Shown in pieces: positions 37,689 through 46,033 of a DNA stretch of 64,000 bases. The position numbers were made by a program, and so were the translations under genes. The DNA comes from Allobosea sp. BH3 (GTDB lineage Bacteria > Pseudomonadota > Alphaproteobacteria > Rhizobiales > Beijerinckiaceae): assembly GCF_025499465.1 (NCBI RefSeq), contig NZ_JAIMCA010000005.1, positions 124,001 through 188,000 of the forward strand, in the 5' to 3' direction. The first letter of the stretch is position 1; each line of letters opens with the position of its first letter. Below the pieces are notes generated by a model, which did not search any database, was not told where the DNA came from, and saw only the letters and a program-made list of their open reading frames with translations.

Positions 37689-37702
37689 CCGGAGGTCCTG
37701 CC

Positions 37703-38326
37703 GTGAGCAAGGGCATCGCCACGCGTGACCGCATCCTCGCGATTGCCGAGGCGGGCGTTCTGGAAAAGGGCTTCGGTGCGACCTCGATCGAGGAGGTCAT
37801 CGCCGAGGCTGGCATCACCAAGAGCGGATTCTTCTATCATTTCCGGGATAAGAACGAGCTCGCCCATGAGATGCTGAAGCGCTATGTCGCGAGCAACGAC
37901 CAGCTCTTCGACGAAATCTTCGCGCGCGGCCGCGAATTATCCGACGACCCGCTGCAGGCGTTCCTGATCTCGCTCAAGCTTCTGGCCGAGGTGATGTCCG
38001 ATCTGCCCAATGGCCATCCCGGCTGCCTGATCGCCAGCATCTGCTATCAGGAGCGCCTCTACGACCGCGAGGTGCGCGAACTCACCGCCCGCTCCGTCCG
38101 GGGCTGGAACGCCCGCTTCCGCGGCATCCTCGAGGAGATCGCGGTGGTCCACCCGCCGCGCGAGCCGGTCGATCTCGCTGATCTCGCCGACATGCTCTCC
38201 TGCGTCGTCGACGGGGGCATCATCATGTCGAAGACGCTGGGCGATCCAAGCCGCCTGGCGCGGCAGGTTCTGGCCTTCCGCAGCTTCGTGAAGCTGATCT
38301 TCTCCGAGCCGCAGCGAGCGTCCTAG
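37703..38326 (+). CDS. TetR/AcrR-family regulator
   Basis: 207 residues from a GTG that follows GGAGG by seven bases; upstream in-frame ATG at 37652 would overlap the probable operator. HTH: TSIEEVIAEAGITKSGFFYHFRDKNELAHEML. The ligand domain (CLIASICYQERLYD, C-terminal) is of the TetR_C type often linked to alkylation or fatty acid genes. Likely controls itself and maybe the divergent homocysteine methyltransferase. Confidence 0.9.
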   Translation: MSKGIATRDRILAIAEAGVLEKGFGATSIEEVIAEAGITKSGFFYHFRDKNELAHEMLKRYVASNDQLFDEIFARGRELSDDPLQAFLISLKLLAEVMSDLPNGHPGCLIASICYQERLYDREVRELTARSVRGWNARFRGILEEIAVVHPPREPVDLADLADMLSCVVDGGIIMSKTLGDPSRLARQVLAFRSFVKLIFSEPQRAS

Positions 38327-38436
38327 GCGGCAGGAGATCGCCCCCCGCAATCGGCTGGATTTGGCATCGCCGCATTGACGCGCTACCTGTCGGCCAAGGG
38401 CGCGAACGCCCGCTTCGTAAGATCAAGGCTCAAGAG

Positions 38437-38685
38437 ATGACCGAAACGCTTCCCGACCGCCTCTCCGTCAATCCGGACAGCCCCTATTACAATGCCGACG
38501 TGCTGGCTCAGGACATCGGCATCCGCTTCAAGGGCGTCGAGAAGACCAATGTTGAGGAATACTGCGTCTCCGAAGGCTGGGTGAAGGTCGCGGCCGGCAA
38601 TGCCAAGGATCGCTTTGGCCGGCCGATGACGATCACGCTCAAGGGCCCTGTCGAGCCCTATATCCGTGGTACGGCGGAAGGCTGA
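38437..38685 (+). CDS. DUF3297 family small protein
   Basis: 82 residues. Whole-length match by eye to DUF3297: LPDRLSVNPDSPYYNADVL, IGIRFKGVEKTNVEEYCVSE, GWVKVAAGNAKDRFGRPMTI, LKGPVEPYI. Soluble, conserved in proteobacteria, function unknown. Confidence 0.85.
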   Translation: MTETLPDRLSVNPDSPYYNADVLAQDIGIRFKGVEKTNVEEYCVSEGWVKVAAGNAKDRFGRPMTITLKGPVEPYIRGTAEG

Positions 38686-38703
38686 GGCGCCGTTTCCGCC
38701 CGC

Positions 38704-38795
38704 GTCATTCTCGGGCTTGACCCGAGAATCTGATGCCGCAGGGAGCGTCGGAGCCTCATCCCGAAAGAGATGCTCGGGTCAGGCCCGAGCATGAC
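38704..38795. repeat. Paired-hairpin extragenic repeat
   Basis: Two 28-base arms (38704-38731, 38768-38795) are inverted copies with three mismatches. Each arm is itself a perfect hairpin (ATTCTCGGG/CCCGAGAAT and ATGCTCGGG/CCCGAGCAT). It fills the gap between two converging genes and may act as a REP-like terminator or mRNA 3' stabiliser. Confidence 0.85.
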
Positions 38796-38802
38796 GCCCT
38801 GC

Positions 38803-39336
38803 TCAGCGCAGGTCCTTGTAGAAGAACGTCGCGCCGCAATCGGCACCGTCCGGCATCAGCGCATAACGCGGAATGGTGCCGACCTCGACGAAGCCGAGGC
38901 TGGTATAGAGCGCATGCGCCGCGCTCGCCCCGTCGGTGTCGAGCACCAGCAGATTGCGTCCGCGGCGCAGCGCCTCGGCTTCTGCGGCCTGCATCAGCCG
39001 GGAGGCGATGCCGCGCCGGCGCGCCTGCGAATGGACCAGCACCTTGGCGATCTCGGCGCGATGCGGCTGGTTCGGCTTGCCGATCAGCTGGATCTGCGTC
39101 GTGGCGACGATGCGCCCGGCGAGCGATGCGGCAAACAGCACCGTCCGCCCCGCCGCCACCTCCGCGACGACGCCCTCCCAGAAGCGCTCGTATTCGGCCG
39201 CAGCCGCATCGGCCATGAAGCCGACCGAGGCACCGCTGGCGACAGCATCGGCGAGGATGCCGCAGAGCGCCGGGATGGCGGCGCGCGCCCCGGCCTCGTC
39301 GAGCTGCGCGATCGTGATCTCGTCCTTCGCCGTCAT
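38803..39336 (-). CDS. GNAT-family N-acetyltransferase
   Basis: 177 residues. Acetyl-CoA-binding motif A: AEIAKVLVHSQARRRGIASRLMQ; motif B: LLVLDTDGASAAHALYTSLGF. The ATG at 39336 overlaps the stop of the upstream XRE/cupin gene (ATGA), so it is preferred to one at 39354. Substrate unknown; partner regulator may sense it. Confidence 0.88.
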   Translation of the reverse strand: MTAKDEITIAQLDEAGARAAIPALCGILADAVASGASVGFMADAAAAEYERFWEGVVAEVAAGRTVLFAASLAGRIVATTQIQLIGKPNQPHRAEIAKVLVHSQARRRGIASRLMQAAEAEALRRGRNLLVLDTDGASAAHALYTSLGFVEVGTIPRYALMPDGADCGATFFYKDLR

Positions 39337-39929
39337 ACCCTTGTCCTGTTCCATTCGTCGGCGGCCGTCAGCACGACCGCGTAGCGCGCCGGCACCGTGC
39401 CGGGATTGTGGAAGCTGATCGGCCCGTCGAGCAGCATGGCGAGGCAGTCCCCGGCCGCGAGCCGCTGCTCCTTCTCGCCGAGGCTGAGGACCAACTCGCC
39501 CTCCAGCAGCCAGATCTGCTGGTCGAGGCGGAAGCCGGCGCGCGGCCCTTCCAGCAGCACGCGGGCGCCGGCCGGCATCTCGACCTCGACGATCTCCAGC
39601 CGCGAGCCGGTGCCCGGCGGCGAGACGGAGCGACGCAGATAGCCGCTGGCCGGGTCGACCCAGATCGGCTGGTCGGCGCGGGCGGCAAAGGGGCCGGAAC
39701 CGCGCTCCTCATGGAAGAGTGCCGAGATCAGGATGCCGAGCCCCGCGCAGAGCCGGTCGAGCAGGGCCGCGGTCGGGCTCGATTCGCCGCGCTCGACGCG
39801 CGAGATCATCGCTCGGCTGACACCGGAGCGCTCGGCGAGATCGTCCAGCGTCAGGTCGCGGCTCTGCCGCATCGCCTTAATGCGGCGGCCGATGCGGGCG
39901 TCCAGTTCCAGAGTTTCAGGAGATTCCAT
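39333..39929 (-). CDS. XRE-family regulator with C-terminal cupin
   Basis: 198 residues from ATG 39929; a TTG at 39941 in the same frame would add four residues. N-terminal HTH (LTLDDLAERSGVSRAMISRVERGESSPT), C-terminal cupin (WLLEGELVLSLGEKEQRLAAGDC, about residues 120-190). PuuR/SutR-like class that binds small ligands. Neither start has a Shine-Dalgarno, and the ATG sits inside a 39-base palindrome that is its likely operator. Confidence 0.88.
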   Translation of the reverse strand: MESPETLELDARIGRRIKAMRQSRDLTLDDLAERSGVSRAMISRVERGESSPTAALLDRLCAGLGILISALFHEERGSGPFAARADQPIWVDPASGYLRRSVSPPGTGSRLEIVEVEMPAGARVLLEGPRAGFRLDQQIWLLEGELVLSLGEKEQRLAAGDCLAMLLDGPISFHNPGTVPARYAVVLTAADEWNRTRV

Positions 39930-39960
39930 GATAATAGACAATGTCTGATATCATGGAATC
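39922..39960 (-). promoter_or_regulatory. Operator overlapping the XRE/cupin start codon
   Basis: Nineteen-base arms (39922-39940 and 39942-39960) around one central base, 17 of 19 pairs matching. Outer GATTCCATGATA/TATCATGGAATC and inner AGACA/TGTCT are exact. The regulator's ATG lies in the left arm, so a bound dimer would block its own transcription. Confidence 0.75.
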
Positions 39961-40032
39961 GTCAAGCCTCGAATGACCCGCCGGCGCGGCAACATGCTTG
40001 GCGCAACGCGGCATCACTGCTATGGCGCGCGC

Positions 40033-41838
40033 ATGAGCACCCGTTCCATCGACAATATCCGCAACTTCTCGATCGTCGCCCATATCGACCACGGGAAGTC
40101 GACGCTGGCCGATCGTCTGATCCAGCAGACCGGCACCGTCGCCGCCCGCGACATGAGCGAGCAGATCCTCGACTCGATGGATATCGAGAAGGAGCGGGGC
40201 ATCACCATCAAGGCCCAGACGGTGCGGCTGGACTACAAGGCCAAGGATGGCAAGGACTACGTCCTGAACCTGATGGACACCCCCGGCCACGTCGACTTCG
40301 CCTATGAGGTCTCGCGCTCGCTCGCGGCCTGCGAGGGTTCGCTGCTGGTTGTCGACGCCTCTCAGGGCGTCGAGGCGCAGACGCTCGCCAACGTCTATCA
40401 GGCGCTCGACGCCAACCATGAGATCGTCACCGTCCTCAACAAGATCGACCTGCCGGCGGCCGAGCCGGAGCGCATCAAGCAGCAGATCGAGGATGTGATC
40501 GGCCTTGACGCCTCGGAGGCCGTGCCGATCTCGGCCAAGACCGGCCTGAACATCGAGGGCGTGCTGGAGGCGATCGTCCAGAAGCTGCCCGCACCGAAGG
40601 GCGACCCTGACGCGCCCCTGAAGTGCCTGCTGGTCGACAGCTGGTACGACGCCTATCTTGGCGTCGTCGTGCTGGTGCGCGTCATCGACGGCGTGCTGAA
40701 GAAGGGCATGACGATCCGCATGATGCGCGCCAATGCCTCCTATGGCGTCGACCGGGTCGGCGTGTTCAAGCCCAAGATGACCGAGGTCAAGCAGCTCGGC
40801 CCGGGCGAGGTCGGCTTCTTCACCGCCTCGATCAAGGAAGTGGCGGATACCGCCGTCGGCGATACGATCACCGACGAGAAGAAGCCGATCGCGGAGCCGC
40901 TACCGGGCTTCAAGCCGGTGCAGCCGGTGGTGTTCTGCGGCATCTTCCCCGTCGATGCCGCTGATTTCGAGGTGCTCCGCGCCGCCATGTCGCGGCTGCG
41001 GCTGAACGATGCGAGCTTCTCCTACGAGATGGAGACCTCGGCCGCGCTCGGCTTCGGCTTCCGCTGCGGGTTTCTCGGGCTGCTGCACCTGGAGATCATC
41101 CAGGAGCGGCTGGAGCGTGAGTTCAACCTCAACCTGATCTCGACCGCACCGTCGGTGGTGTACCACCTGAAGCTGCGCGACGGCACGACGCTGGAGCTGC
41201 ACAACCCGGCCGACATGCCGGACGTGATGAAGATCGAGTTCATCGAGGAGCCCTGGATCAAGGCGACGATCTTCACGCCGGACGAATATCTCGGCTCGGT
41301 GCTGAAGCTCTGCCAGGACCGACGCGGCGTCCAGACCGACCTGTCCTATGTCGGCGCACGCGCCCGGGTCGTCTATGACCTGCCGCTGAACGAGGTCGTT
41401 TTCGACTTCTACGACCGGCTGAAATCGATCTCGAAGGGCTACGCCTCCTTCGACTACCAGATCACCGACTATCGCGAGGGCGATCTCGTGCGCATGTCGC
41501 TGCTGGTCAACGCGGAGCCCGTCGACGCGCTCTCCATGCTGGTGCACCGCTCGCGCGCCGAGGCCCGCGGACGCGCCATGTGCGAGAAGCTCAAGGAGCT
41601 GATCCCGCCGCATATGTTCCAGATCCCGGTGCAGGCGGCGATCGGCGGCAAGATCATCGCCCGCGAGACCATCCGCGCGCTGCGCAAGGACGTGACCGCC
41701 AAATGCTATGGCGGCGACGCCACGCGCAAAAGAAAGCTTCTGGAGAAGCAGAAGGAAGGCAAGAAGAAGATGCGGCAGTTCGGCAAGGTCGAAATCCCGC
41801 AGGAAGCCTTCATCGCCGCCCTCAAGATGGACGATTGA
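40033..41838 (+). CDS. lepA: Elongation factor 4 (LepA)
   Basis: 601 residues, standard length. GTPase motifs: [15 protein letters not shown] (G1), the [12 protein letters not shown] switch I end, MDTPGHVDF (G3), [10 protein letters not shown] (G4) and ISAKTG (G5). C-terminal LepA-specific ending [25 protein letters not shown]. Start ATG at 40033 gives the usual [20 protein letters not shown]; an ATG at 39973 is less likely. No clear Shine-Dalgarno. Confidence 0.98.
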   Translation: MSTRSIDNIRNFSIVAHIDHGKSTLADRLIQQTGTVAARDMSEQILDSMDIEKERGITIKAQTVRLDYKAKDGKDYVLNLMDTPGHVDFAYEVSRSLAACEGSLLVVDASQGVEAQTLANVYQALDANHEIVTVLNKIDLPAAEPERIKQQIEDVIGLDASEAVPISAKTGLNIEGVLEAIVQKLPAPKGDPDAPLKCLLVDSWYDAYLGVVVLVRVIDGVLKKGMTIRMMRANASYGVDRVGVFKPKMTEVKQLGPGEVGFFTASIKEVADTAVGDTITDEKKPIAEPLPGFKPVQPVVFCGIFPVDAADFEVLRAAMSRLRLNDASFSYEMETSAALGFGFRCGFLGLLHLEIIQERLEREFNLNLISTAPSVVYHLKLRDGTTLELHNPADMPDVMKIEFIEEPWIKATIFTPDEYLGSVLKLCQDRRGVQTDLSYVGARARVVYDLPLNEVVFDFYDRLKSISKGYASFDYQITDYREGDLVRMSLLVNAEPVDALSMLVHRSRAEARGRAMCEKLKELIPPHMFQIPVQAAIGGKIIARETIRALRKDVTAKCYGGDATRKRKLLEKQKEGKKKMRQFGKVEIPQEAFIAALKMDD

Positions 41839-41900
41839 GGCAACCTTCCCGCCCTTCGCGCGTTGTTCCTTCATACCCAACAGCGAGAAGGAGCGTCCCG

Positions 41901-42107
41901 ATGGACTGGAATCGCGTTGAAGGAAACTGGAAGCAGCTCAAGGGCAAGGTCAAGGAGCAGTGGGGCAAGCTGACCGATGACGATCTCGACGTCATCGCCG
42001 GCAAGCGCGACCAGCTCGAAGGCAAAATCCAGGAGCGTTACGGCCTCGCCAAGGATCAGGTCCGCAGCGACGTCGACACCTGGTACGATGGCCAGAAGTT
42101 TCACTGA
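41901..42107 (+). CDS. CsbD-family small stress protein
   Basis: 68 residues, charged and Lys/Gln/Asp-rich: MDWNRVEGNWKQLKGKVKEQ, WGKLTDDDLDVIAGKRDQLEG. Matches CsbD (UPF0337), abundant general-stress proteins of unknown biochemical role. GAGAAGGAG precedes the ATG. A strong terminator follows. Confidence 0.93.
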   Translation: MDWNRVEGNWKQLKGKVKEQWGKLTDDDLDVIAGKRDQLEGKIQERYGLAKDQVRSDVDTWYDGQKFH

Positions 42108-42143
42108 CGGCTGCTGCGGCCAGTTGGCTGCAGCCTGAATCGG

Positions 42144-42169
42144 AGAGCCCGGCATTCGCCGGGCTCTTT
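42144..42169 (+). terminator. Rho-independent terminator after csbD
   Basis: Perfect 10-bp stem (42144-42153 with 42158-42167), four-base loop, then TTTG. Ends the CsbD transcript 37 bases after its stop and 50 bases before the next gene. Confidence 0.85.
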
Positions 42170-42221
42170 GCATGTCGGGACACCTCTTGATCGGCCGCGG
42201 CAACCGGCCGAATGTCGTCCT

Positions 42222-42968
42222 ATGTTCGACGATCTATCAGGCAAGAGCGCTCTGGTGACGGGCGCCTCGGGCGGGCTGGGCCTGCATTTCGCCAGGCTGC
42301 TCGCGCGCCACGGCGTCGTGGTGACGCTGGCCGCGCGACGGCAGGTGGCGCTGGAAGCGGCCTGCGGCGAGATCGCGATGGAGGGCGGGCGCGTCCGAAG
42401 CCTGCTTCTAGATGTCGCCGATGCCGCTTCGGTGGCGGAGGCGCTGGCCGACCGTGCCTTCGACATCCTGATCAACAATGCAGGCATCAGCGGTGCAGCC
42501 AGGGCGGCCGATCTCACCGAAGCCGGCTGGGACGATGTGTTGGACACCAATCTGAAGGGCGTCTTTCTGGTGTCGCAAGCCGTGGCGCGCGGGATGCGCG
42601 AAGCCGGCCGGGGCGGCGCCATCGTCAACATCGCCTCGATCCTCGGCCATCGAGTCGCGGGCGGCGTCGCGGCCTATGCGGCGTCCAAGGCGGGTGTCAT
42701 CCAGCTCAGCAAGGCGCTCGCGCTCGAATGGGCGCGCGACGGCATCCGCGTCAATGCGCTCTGCCCCGGCTATATCGAGACTGACATCAACCGCGACTTC
42801 TTCGCCACCGAGCCCGGCCAGCAACTGATCCGGCGCATCCCGCAGCGCCGGCTCGGACAGCCCGAGGAACTCGATGGCGCGCTGCTGCTGCTCGCATCGG
42901 CCGCCGGCAGCTACATCACCGGCTCGACCATCGAGGTCGATGGCGGCCATCTCGTTTCGTCCTTGTGA
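42222..42968 (+). CDS. Short-chain dehydrogenase/reductase
   Basis: 248 residues. Rossmann TGASGGLGLHFA, ILINNAGISG, catalytic Ser-Tyr-Lys in NIASILGHRV...AAYAASKAGV, and GYIETDIN. Classical 3-oxoacyl reductase-like SDR. Start ATG 42222; the frame extends to 42168 but overlaps the preceding terminator. Its stop overlaps or abuts the acyl-CoA dehydrogenase start; together with the phosphotransferase it forms a three-gene operon. Confidence 0.93.
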   Translation: MFDDLSGKSALVTGASGGLGLHFARLLARHGVVVTLAARRQVALEAACGEIAMEGGRVRSLLLDVADAASVAEALADRAFDILINNAGISGAARAADLTEAGWDDVLDTNLKGVFLVSQAVARGMREAGRGGAIVNIASILGHRVAGGVAAYAASKAGVIQLSKALALEWARDGIRVNALCPGYIETDINRDFFATEPGQQLIRRIPQRRLGQPEELDGALLLLASAAGSYITGSTIEVDGGHLVSSL

Positions 42969-42988
42969 TCCTGCCCGTGAGCGTGCCG

Positions 42989-44206
42989 ATGAATTTCGAG
43001 ATATCCCCGCGCATCGAGGACTATCGCGGGCGCATCGCCGCCTTCGTCGAGAGCGAGATCATGCCGCTGGAGGCGGACCGTGCCTCCTACGACGAGCATG
43101 GCAACATCACCTTGCCCCTGCTGGACAGGATGCGGGCGAAAGCGCGGGCCGAAGGGCTCTGGTGCCTGCAGCTCAAGCCGGAGAACGGCGGGGCGGGCCT
43201 CGGCCGGATGGGCATGGCGGTTTGCTACGAGGAGATGAACCGCTCGATCTTCGGCCCCGCCGTCTTCAACTCGGCCGCGCCCGACGACGGCAACATGATG
43301 GTGCTGGAAGCTCTCGGCACGGACTATCAGAAGGAACGCTGGCTGAAGCCTATCGTCGAGGGCAAGGTCCGCTCCGCCTTCGCCATGACCGAGCCGCATC
43401 CCGGCGGCGGCTCCGACCCGTCGATGATCCTGACCCGGGCCGAGAAGCGCGGCGACCGCTATGTCATCAGCGGCCGCAAATGGTTCATCACCGGCGCGGA
43501 GGAGGCGAAGCACTTCATTATCGTCGCTCGCACCTCGGACGATCCGCGCAACGGCCTGACCGCCTTCCTCTTTCATGCAGACCAGCCCGGCTGGCGCATT
43601 ACGCGCCGCATCGAGATCATGGGCCCGGAGGAGCATGGCGGCCATTGCGAGCTCGAATTCGATGGGCTCGAGATTCCGGCCGAGGATGTCTTCGCCGGCG
43701 AGGGCCGGGGCATGAAGATGACGCAGGTGCGGCTCGGCCCGGCGCGCCTGACCCATTGCATGCGCTGGCTCGGCCTCTCCAAGCGCTGCATCGAGATCGC
43801 GCAGGCCTATGCGGCCGAGCGCTACGGCTTCGGGGTGCGCCTCGCCGACCGCGAGAGCATCCAGGTCAAGCTCGGCGATCTCGCCATGCGCATCGAGATC
43901 GGCCGGCTTCTGGTGATGAAGGCGGCCTGGGAGTTGGACCGCGGCGGCTTCGCCCGCAAGGAGGTGTCGATGGCGAAAGTCCAGGTCGCCAATGTCCTCC
44001 ACGATGCCGCCGACGTCGCGATCCAGGTCAACGGCGCGCGCGGCTATTCGAAGGACACCGTGCTGGAATGGATCTACCGCTATGCCCGCCAGGCGCGGCT
44101 GGTGGACGGTGCAGACGAGGTCCACAAGATGGTGCTGAACCGCTTCCTCACGGAGGAGGGGCGGGAGTTCTGGCGCTGGCCGGTCGCCGGCGCGGCGCAG
44201 GGCTGA
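42989..44206 (+). CDS. Acyl-CoA dehydrogenase, ACAD10/11 (LvaC-like) branch
   Basis: 405 residues. FAD/substrate motifs AFAMTEPHPGGGSDPS and GRKWFITGAEEAKH; C-terminal IQVNGARGYSKDT and ARLVDGADEVHKM fit the clade that includes ACAD10/ACAD11. ATG 42989 gives MNFEISPRIEDYRGRIAAF, the usual family start; a GTG at 42965 overlapping the SDR stop (GTGA) would add eight residues and remains possible. Followed after four bases by the phosphotransferase. Confidence 0.92.
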   Translation: MNFEISPRIEDYRGRIAAFVESEIMPLEADRASYDEHGNITLPLLDRMRAKARAEGLWCLQLKPENGGAGLGRMGMAVCYEEMNRSIFGPAVFNSAAPDDGNMMVLEALGTDYQKERWLKPIVEGKVRSAFAMTEPHPGGGSDPSMILTRAEKRGDRYVISGRKWFITGAEEAKHFIIVARTSDDPRNGLTAFLFHADQPGWRITRRIEIMGPEEHGGHCELEFDGLEIPAEDVFAGEGRGMKMTQVRLGPARLTHCMRWLGLSKRCIEIAQAYAAERYGFGVRLADRESIQVKLGDLAMRIEIGRLLVMKAAWELDRGGFARKEVSMAKVQVANVLHDAADVAIQVNGARGYSKDTVLEWIYRYARQARLVDGADEVHKMVLNRFLTEEGREFWRWPVAGAAQG

Positions 44207-44210
44207 GGCG

Positions 44211-45230
44211 ATGGCGTCGGAGGGCAGGCTCGATTTCGACCCGGCCGCGCTCGCGGCCTTCCTGCGCGAGCGCCTCGGCGATGGCGAGCTTTCCGTCGAA
44301 CGGATCGGCGGTGGCCAATCCAATCCGACCTATTTCGTTGGCTATGGAGCGCAAAGGCTGGTGCTGCGCAAGCAGCCGGCGGGGCCGATCCTGCGCGGCG
44401 CCCACGCGGTTGACCGCGAGTTCCGCGTCCTGCAGGCGCTGGCGGAAACCGATGTGCCGGTCCCTCGCGCCGTGCTCTTCCACGCCGAGCCCGAGCCGCT
44501 CGGCACACCCTTCTACCTGATGGAACGGCTGGAAGGCCGCGTCTTCTCGGATGCCGCGCTGCCGGGCCTCGAACCCGCCGAGCGGCGAGGCATCTATCTC
44601 GGCATGGCGGAGGCACTGGCGAAGCTCCATGCCGTCAGGCCCGAGACGGTCGGGCTCGGCGATTACGGCCGGCCCGGCAATTATTTCGAGCGCCAGATCG
44701 CGCGCTGGACGAAACAGCTTCGTGAATCGCCGGGCAACCGGATCGAAGCGCTGGAGACGGTCGCCGATTGGCTGCCGGCGCAGATGCCGCCCGATGACGG
44801 TCATGTCGCCATCGCCCATGGCGATTTCCGGCTCGGCAATCTGCTGTTCCATCCTGACAGGCCCGAGGTGGTCGGCATCCTCGACTGGGAGCTCTCGACG
44901 CTCGGCCACCCCCTCGCCGATCTCGGCTTCTGCGCCATGCCCTGGCACACCGCACCCGACGAATATGGCGGCATCCTCGGCCTCGACCATGTGGCGCTCG
45001 GCATCCCGACGGAGGCTGAGTTCCTCGCGCATTACTATGCCCATGCCGCGCCGACCGCGCCGCTCCAGCGCTTTCATCTCGTCTTCGCGCTCTTCCGCTT
45101 CGCGGTGATCTTCGTCGGTATCGCCGACCGGGTGCGTGCGGGCACAGCGGCTGCGGCCGATGCCGCGGATTATGCGCCGCTGGCCGAACGCTTTGCGCAG
45201 CGCGCGCGGGAGGCGATGGAGGGCGCGTAG
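44211..45230 (+). CDS. Aminoglycoside-phosphotransferase-fold kinase (ACAD10 N-domain/LvaA-like)
   Basis: 339 residues. Kinase motifs: IGGGQSNPTYFV (P-loop-like), LVLRKQPAG (Lys), AIAHGDFRLGNLLFH (catalytic loop, Asp) and ILDWELSTLGHPLADLGF (metal Asp). This is the APH subfamily found fused to or beside acyl-CoA dehydrogenases; ACAD10/11 and LvaA phosphorylate 4-hydroxyacyl-CoA. Antibiotic resistance is unlikely from its context. Last gene of the trio. Confidence 0.9.
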   Translation: MASEGRLDFDPAALAAFLRERLGDGELSVERIGGGQSNPTYFVGYGAQRLVLRKQPAGPILRGAHAVDREFRVLQALAETDVPVPRAVLFHAEPEPLGTPFYLMERLEGRVFSDAALPGLEPAERRGIYLGMAEALAKLHAVRPETVGLGDYGRPGNYFERQIARWTKQLRESPGNRIEALETVADWLPAQMPPDDGHVAIAHGDFRLGNLLFHPDRPEVVGILDWELSTLGHPLADLGFCAMPWHTAPDEYGGILGLDHVALGIPTEAEFLAHYYAHAAPTAPLQRFHLVFALFRFAVIFVGIADRVRAGTAAAADAADYAPLAERFAQRAREAMEGA

Positions 45231-45259
45231 GCTCGGAATGACGGCGTATTCCTGAAGCC

Positions 45260-46033
45260 CTACGGGGCGGCCAACCGAGGGCTCGTGCTGCTCGCGCTTT
45301 CGTCCTTGAGCGCGACGCCCGACAACCCGCGCGAAAGCGAGGCCTCGATCAGCCAGGCGGCGCGCGCCGCGGCCTCCGCCGGGCTCAACCCCGCACCATG
45401 GATGTTCGAGACGCAGTTGCGCTCGCCGTCGTTGCGGCCGGGGCGCGGCGCATGGGTGATGTAGAGTCCGAGGCTGTCGGGCGAGGACAGGCCCGGTCGC
45501 TCGCCGATGAGCAGCAGCGTCAGCCGCGCGCCGAGCAGCGCGCCGATCTCGTCCCCGATCGCGACCCGGCCCTGCGAGACGATCACCGCGGGCGAGAGCG
45601 ACCAGCCATGCTGTTTCGAGAGCGGCAGGAAAGATGCGAGGAACGCCTCGGTCTGCGCCGTGACGGCGCTGGCCGAAAGCCCGTCCGCGATGACCAGCGC
45701 GATATCGCAACCTGCCTTCACTCTGGCTTCGACCGCAGTGCGGCTGGCTGCATCGAGGCTGCGGCCGAGATCCGGCCGCAGCAGGTAGGAGGCGCGCCCC
45801 GCCGCCCGGCTCGCCACGCGCAGACTGTCCAGCCCGAGCGTCCCGAGTTCGGCAGCCAGCCTGTCTTCGTCGAGCGCGGCATGGACGGCGTCGCGCGCCT
45901 GCGCATGGGCGAGCGCAAAGCGCAGCGTCTCATGCGTGCCAAGCCCTGATCCTGCACGCCCTAGGCCGATCCGGGCCGGCGTCAGCGCCGAAAGCCGCCC
46001 CCAGGGCTCGGAACGGGTATCGGGGGCGCTCAC
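45260..46033 (-). CDS. eutC: Ethanolamine ammonia-lyase small subunit
   Basis: 257 residues. EutC segments: ARIGLGRAGSGLGTHETLRF, VIADGLSASAV, VIVSQGRVAIGDEIG, LLIGERPGLSSPDSLG, YITHAPRPGRNDGERNCVSN and IHGAGLSPAEAA. Forms the B12-dependent lyase with EutB. GTG start overlaps the eutB stop (GTGA). Confidence 0.96.
   Translation of the reverse strand: MSAPDTRSEPWGRLSALTPARIGLGRAGSGLGTHETLRFALAHAQARDAVHAALDEDRLAAELGTLGLDSLRVASRAAGRASYLLRPDLGRSLDAASRTAVEARVKAGCDIALVIADGLSASAVTAQTEAFLASFLPLSKQHGWSLSPAVIVSQGRVAIGDEIGALLGARLTLLLIGERPGLSSPDSLGLYITHAPRPGRNDGERNCVSNIHGAGLSPAEAAARAAWLIEASLSRGLSGVALKDESASSTSPRLAAP

Noticed and set aside
38326..38437. Small gene or RNA between tetR and the DUF3297 gene
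   Set aside because: Only a short GGGCG-CGAA-CGCCC hairpin was seen in 110 bases, without terminator T-run or coding frame.
44211..45230. Aminoglycoside resistance kinase
   Set aside because: The APH fold is real but the gene lies in an operon with an acyl-CoA dehydrogenase and an SDR, and the sequence fits the ACAD10/LvaA-type subfamily.
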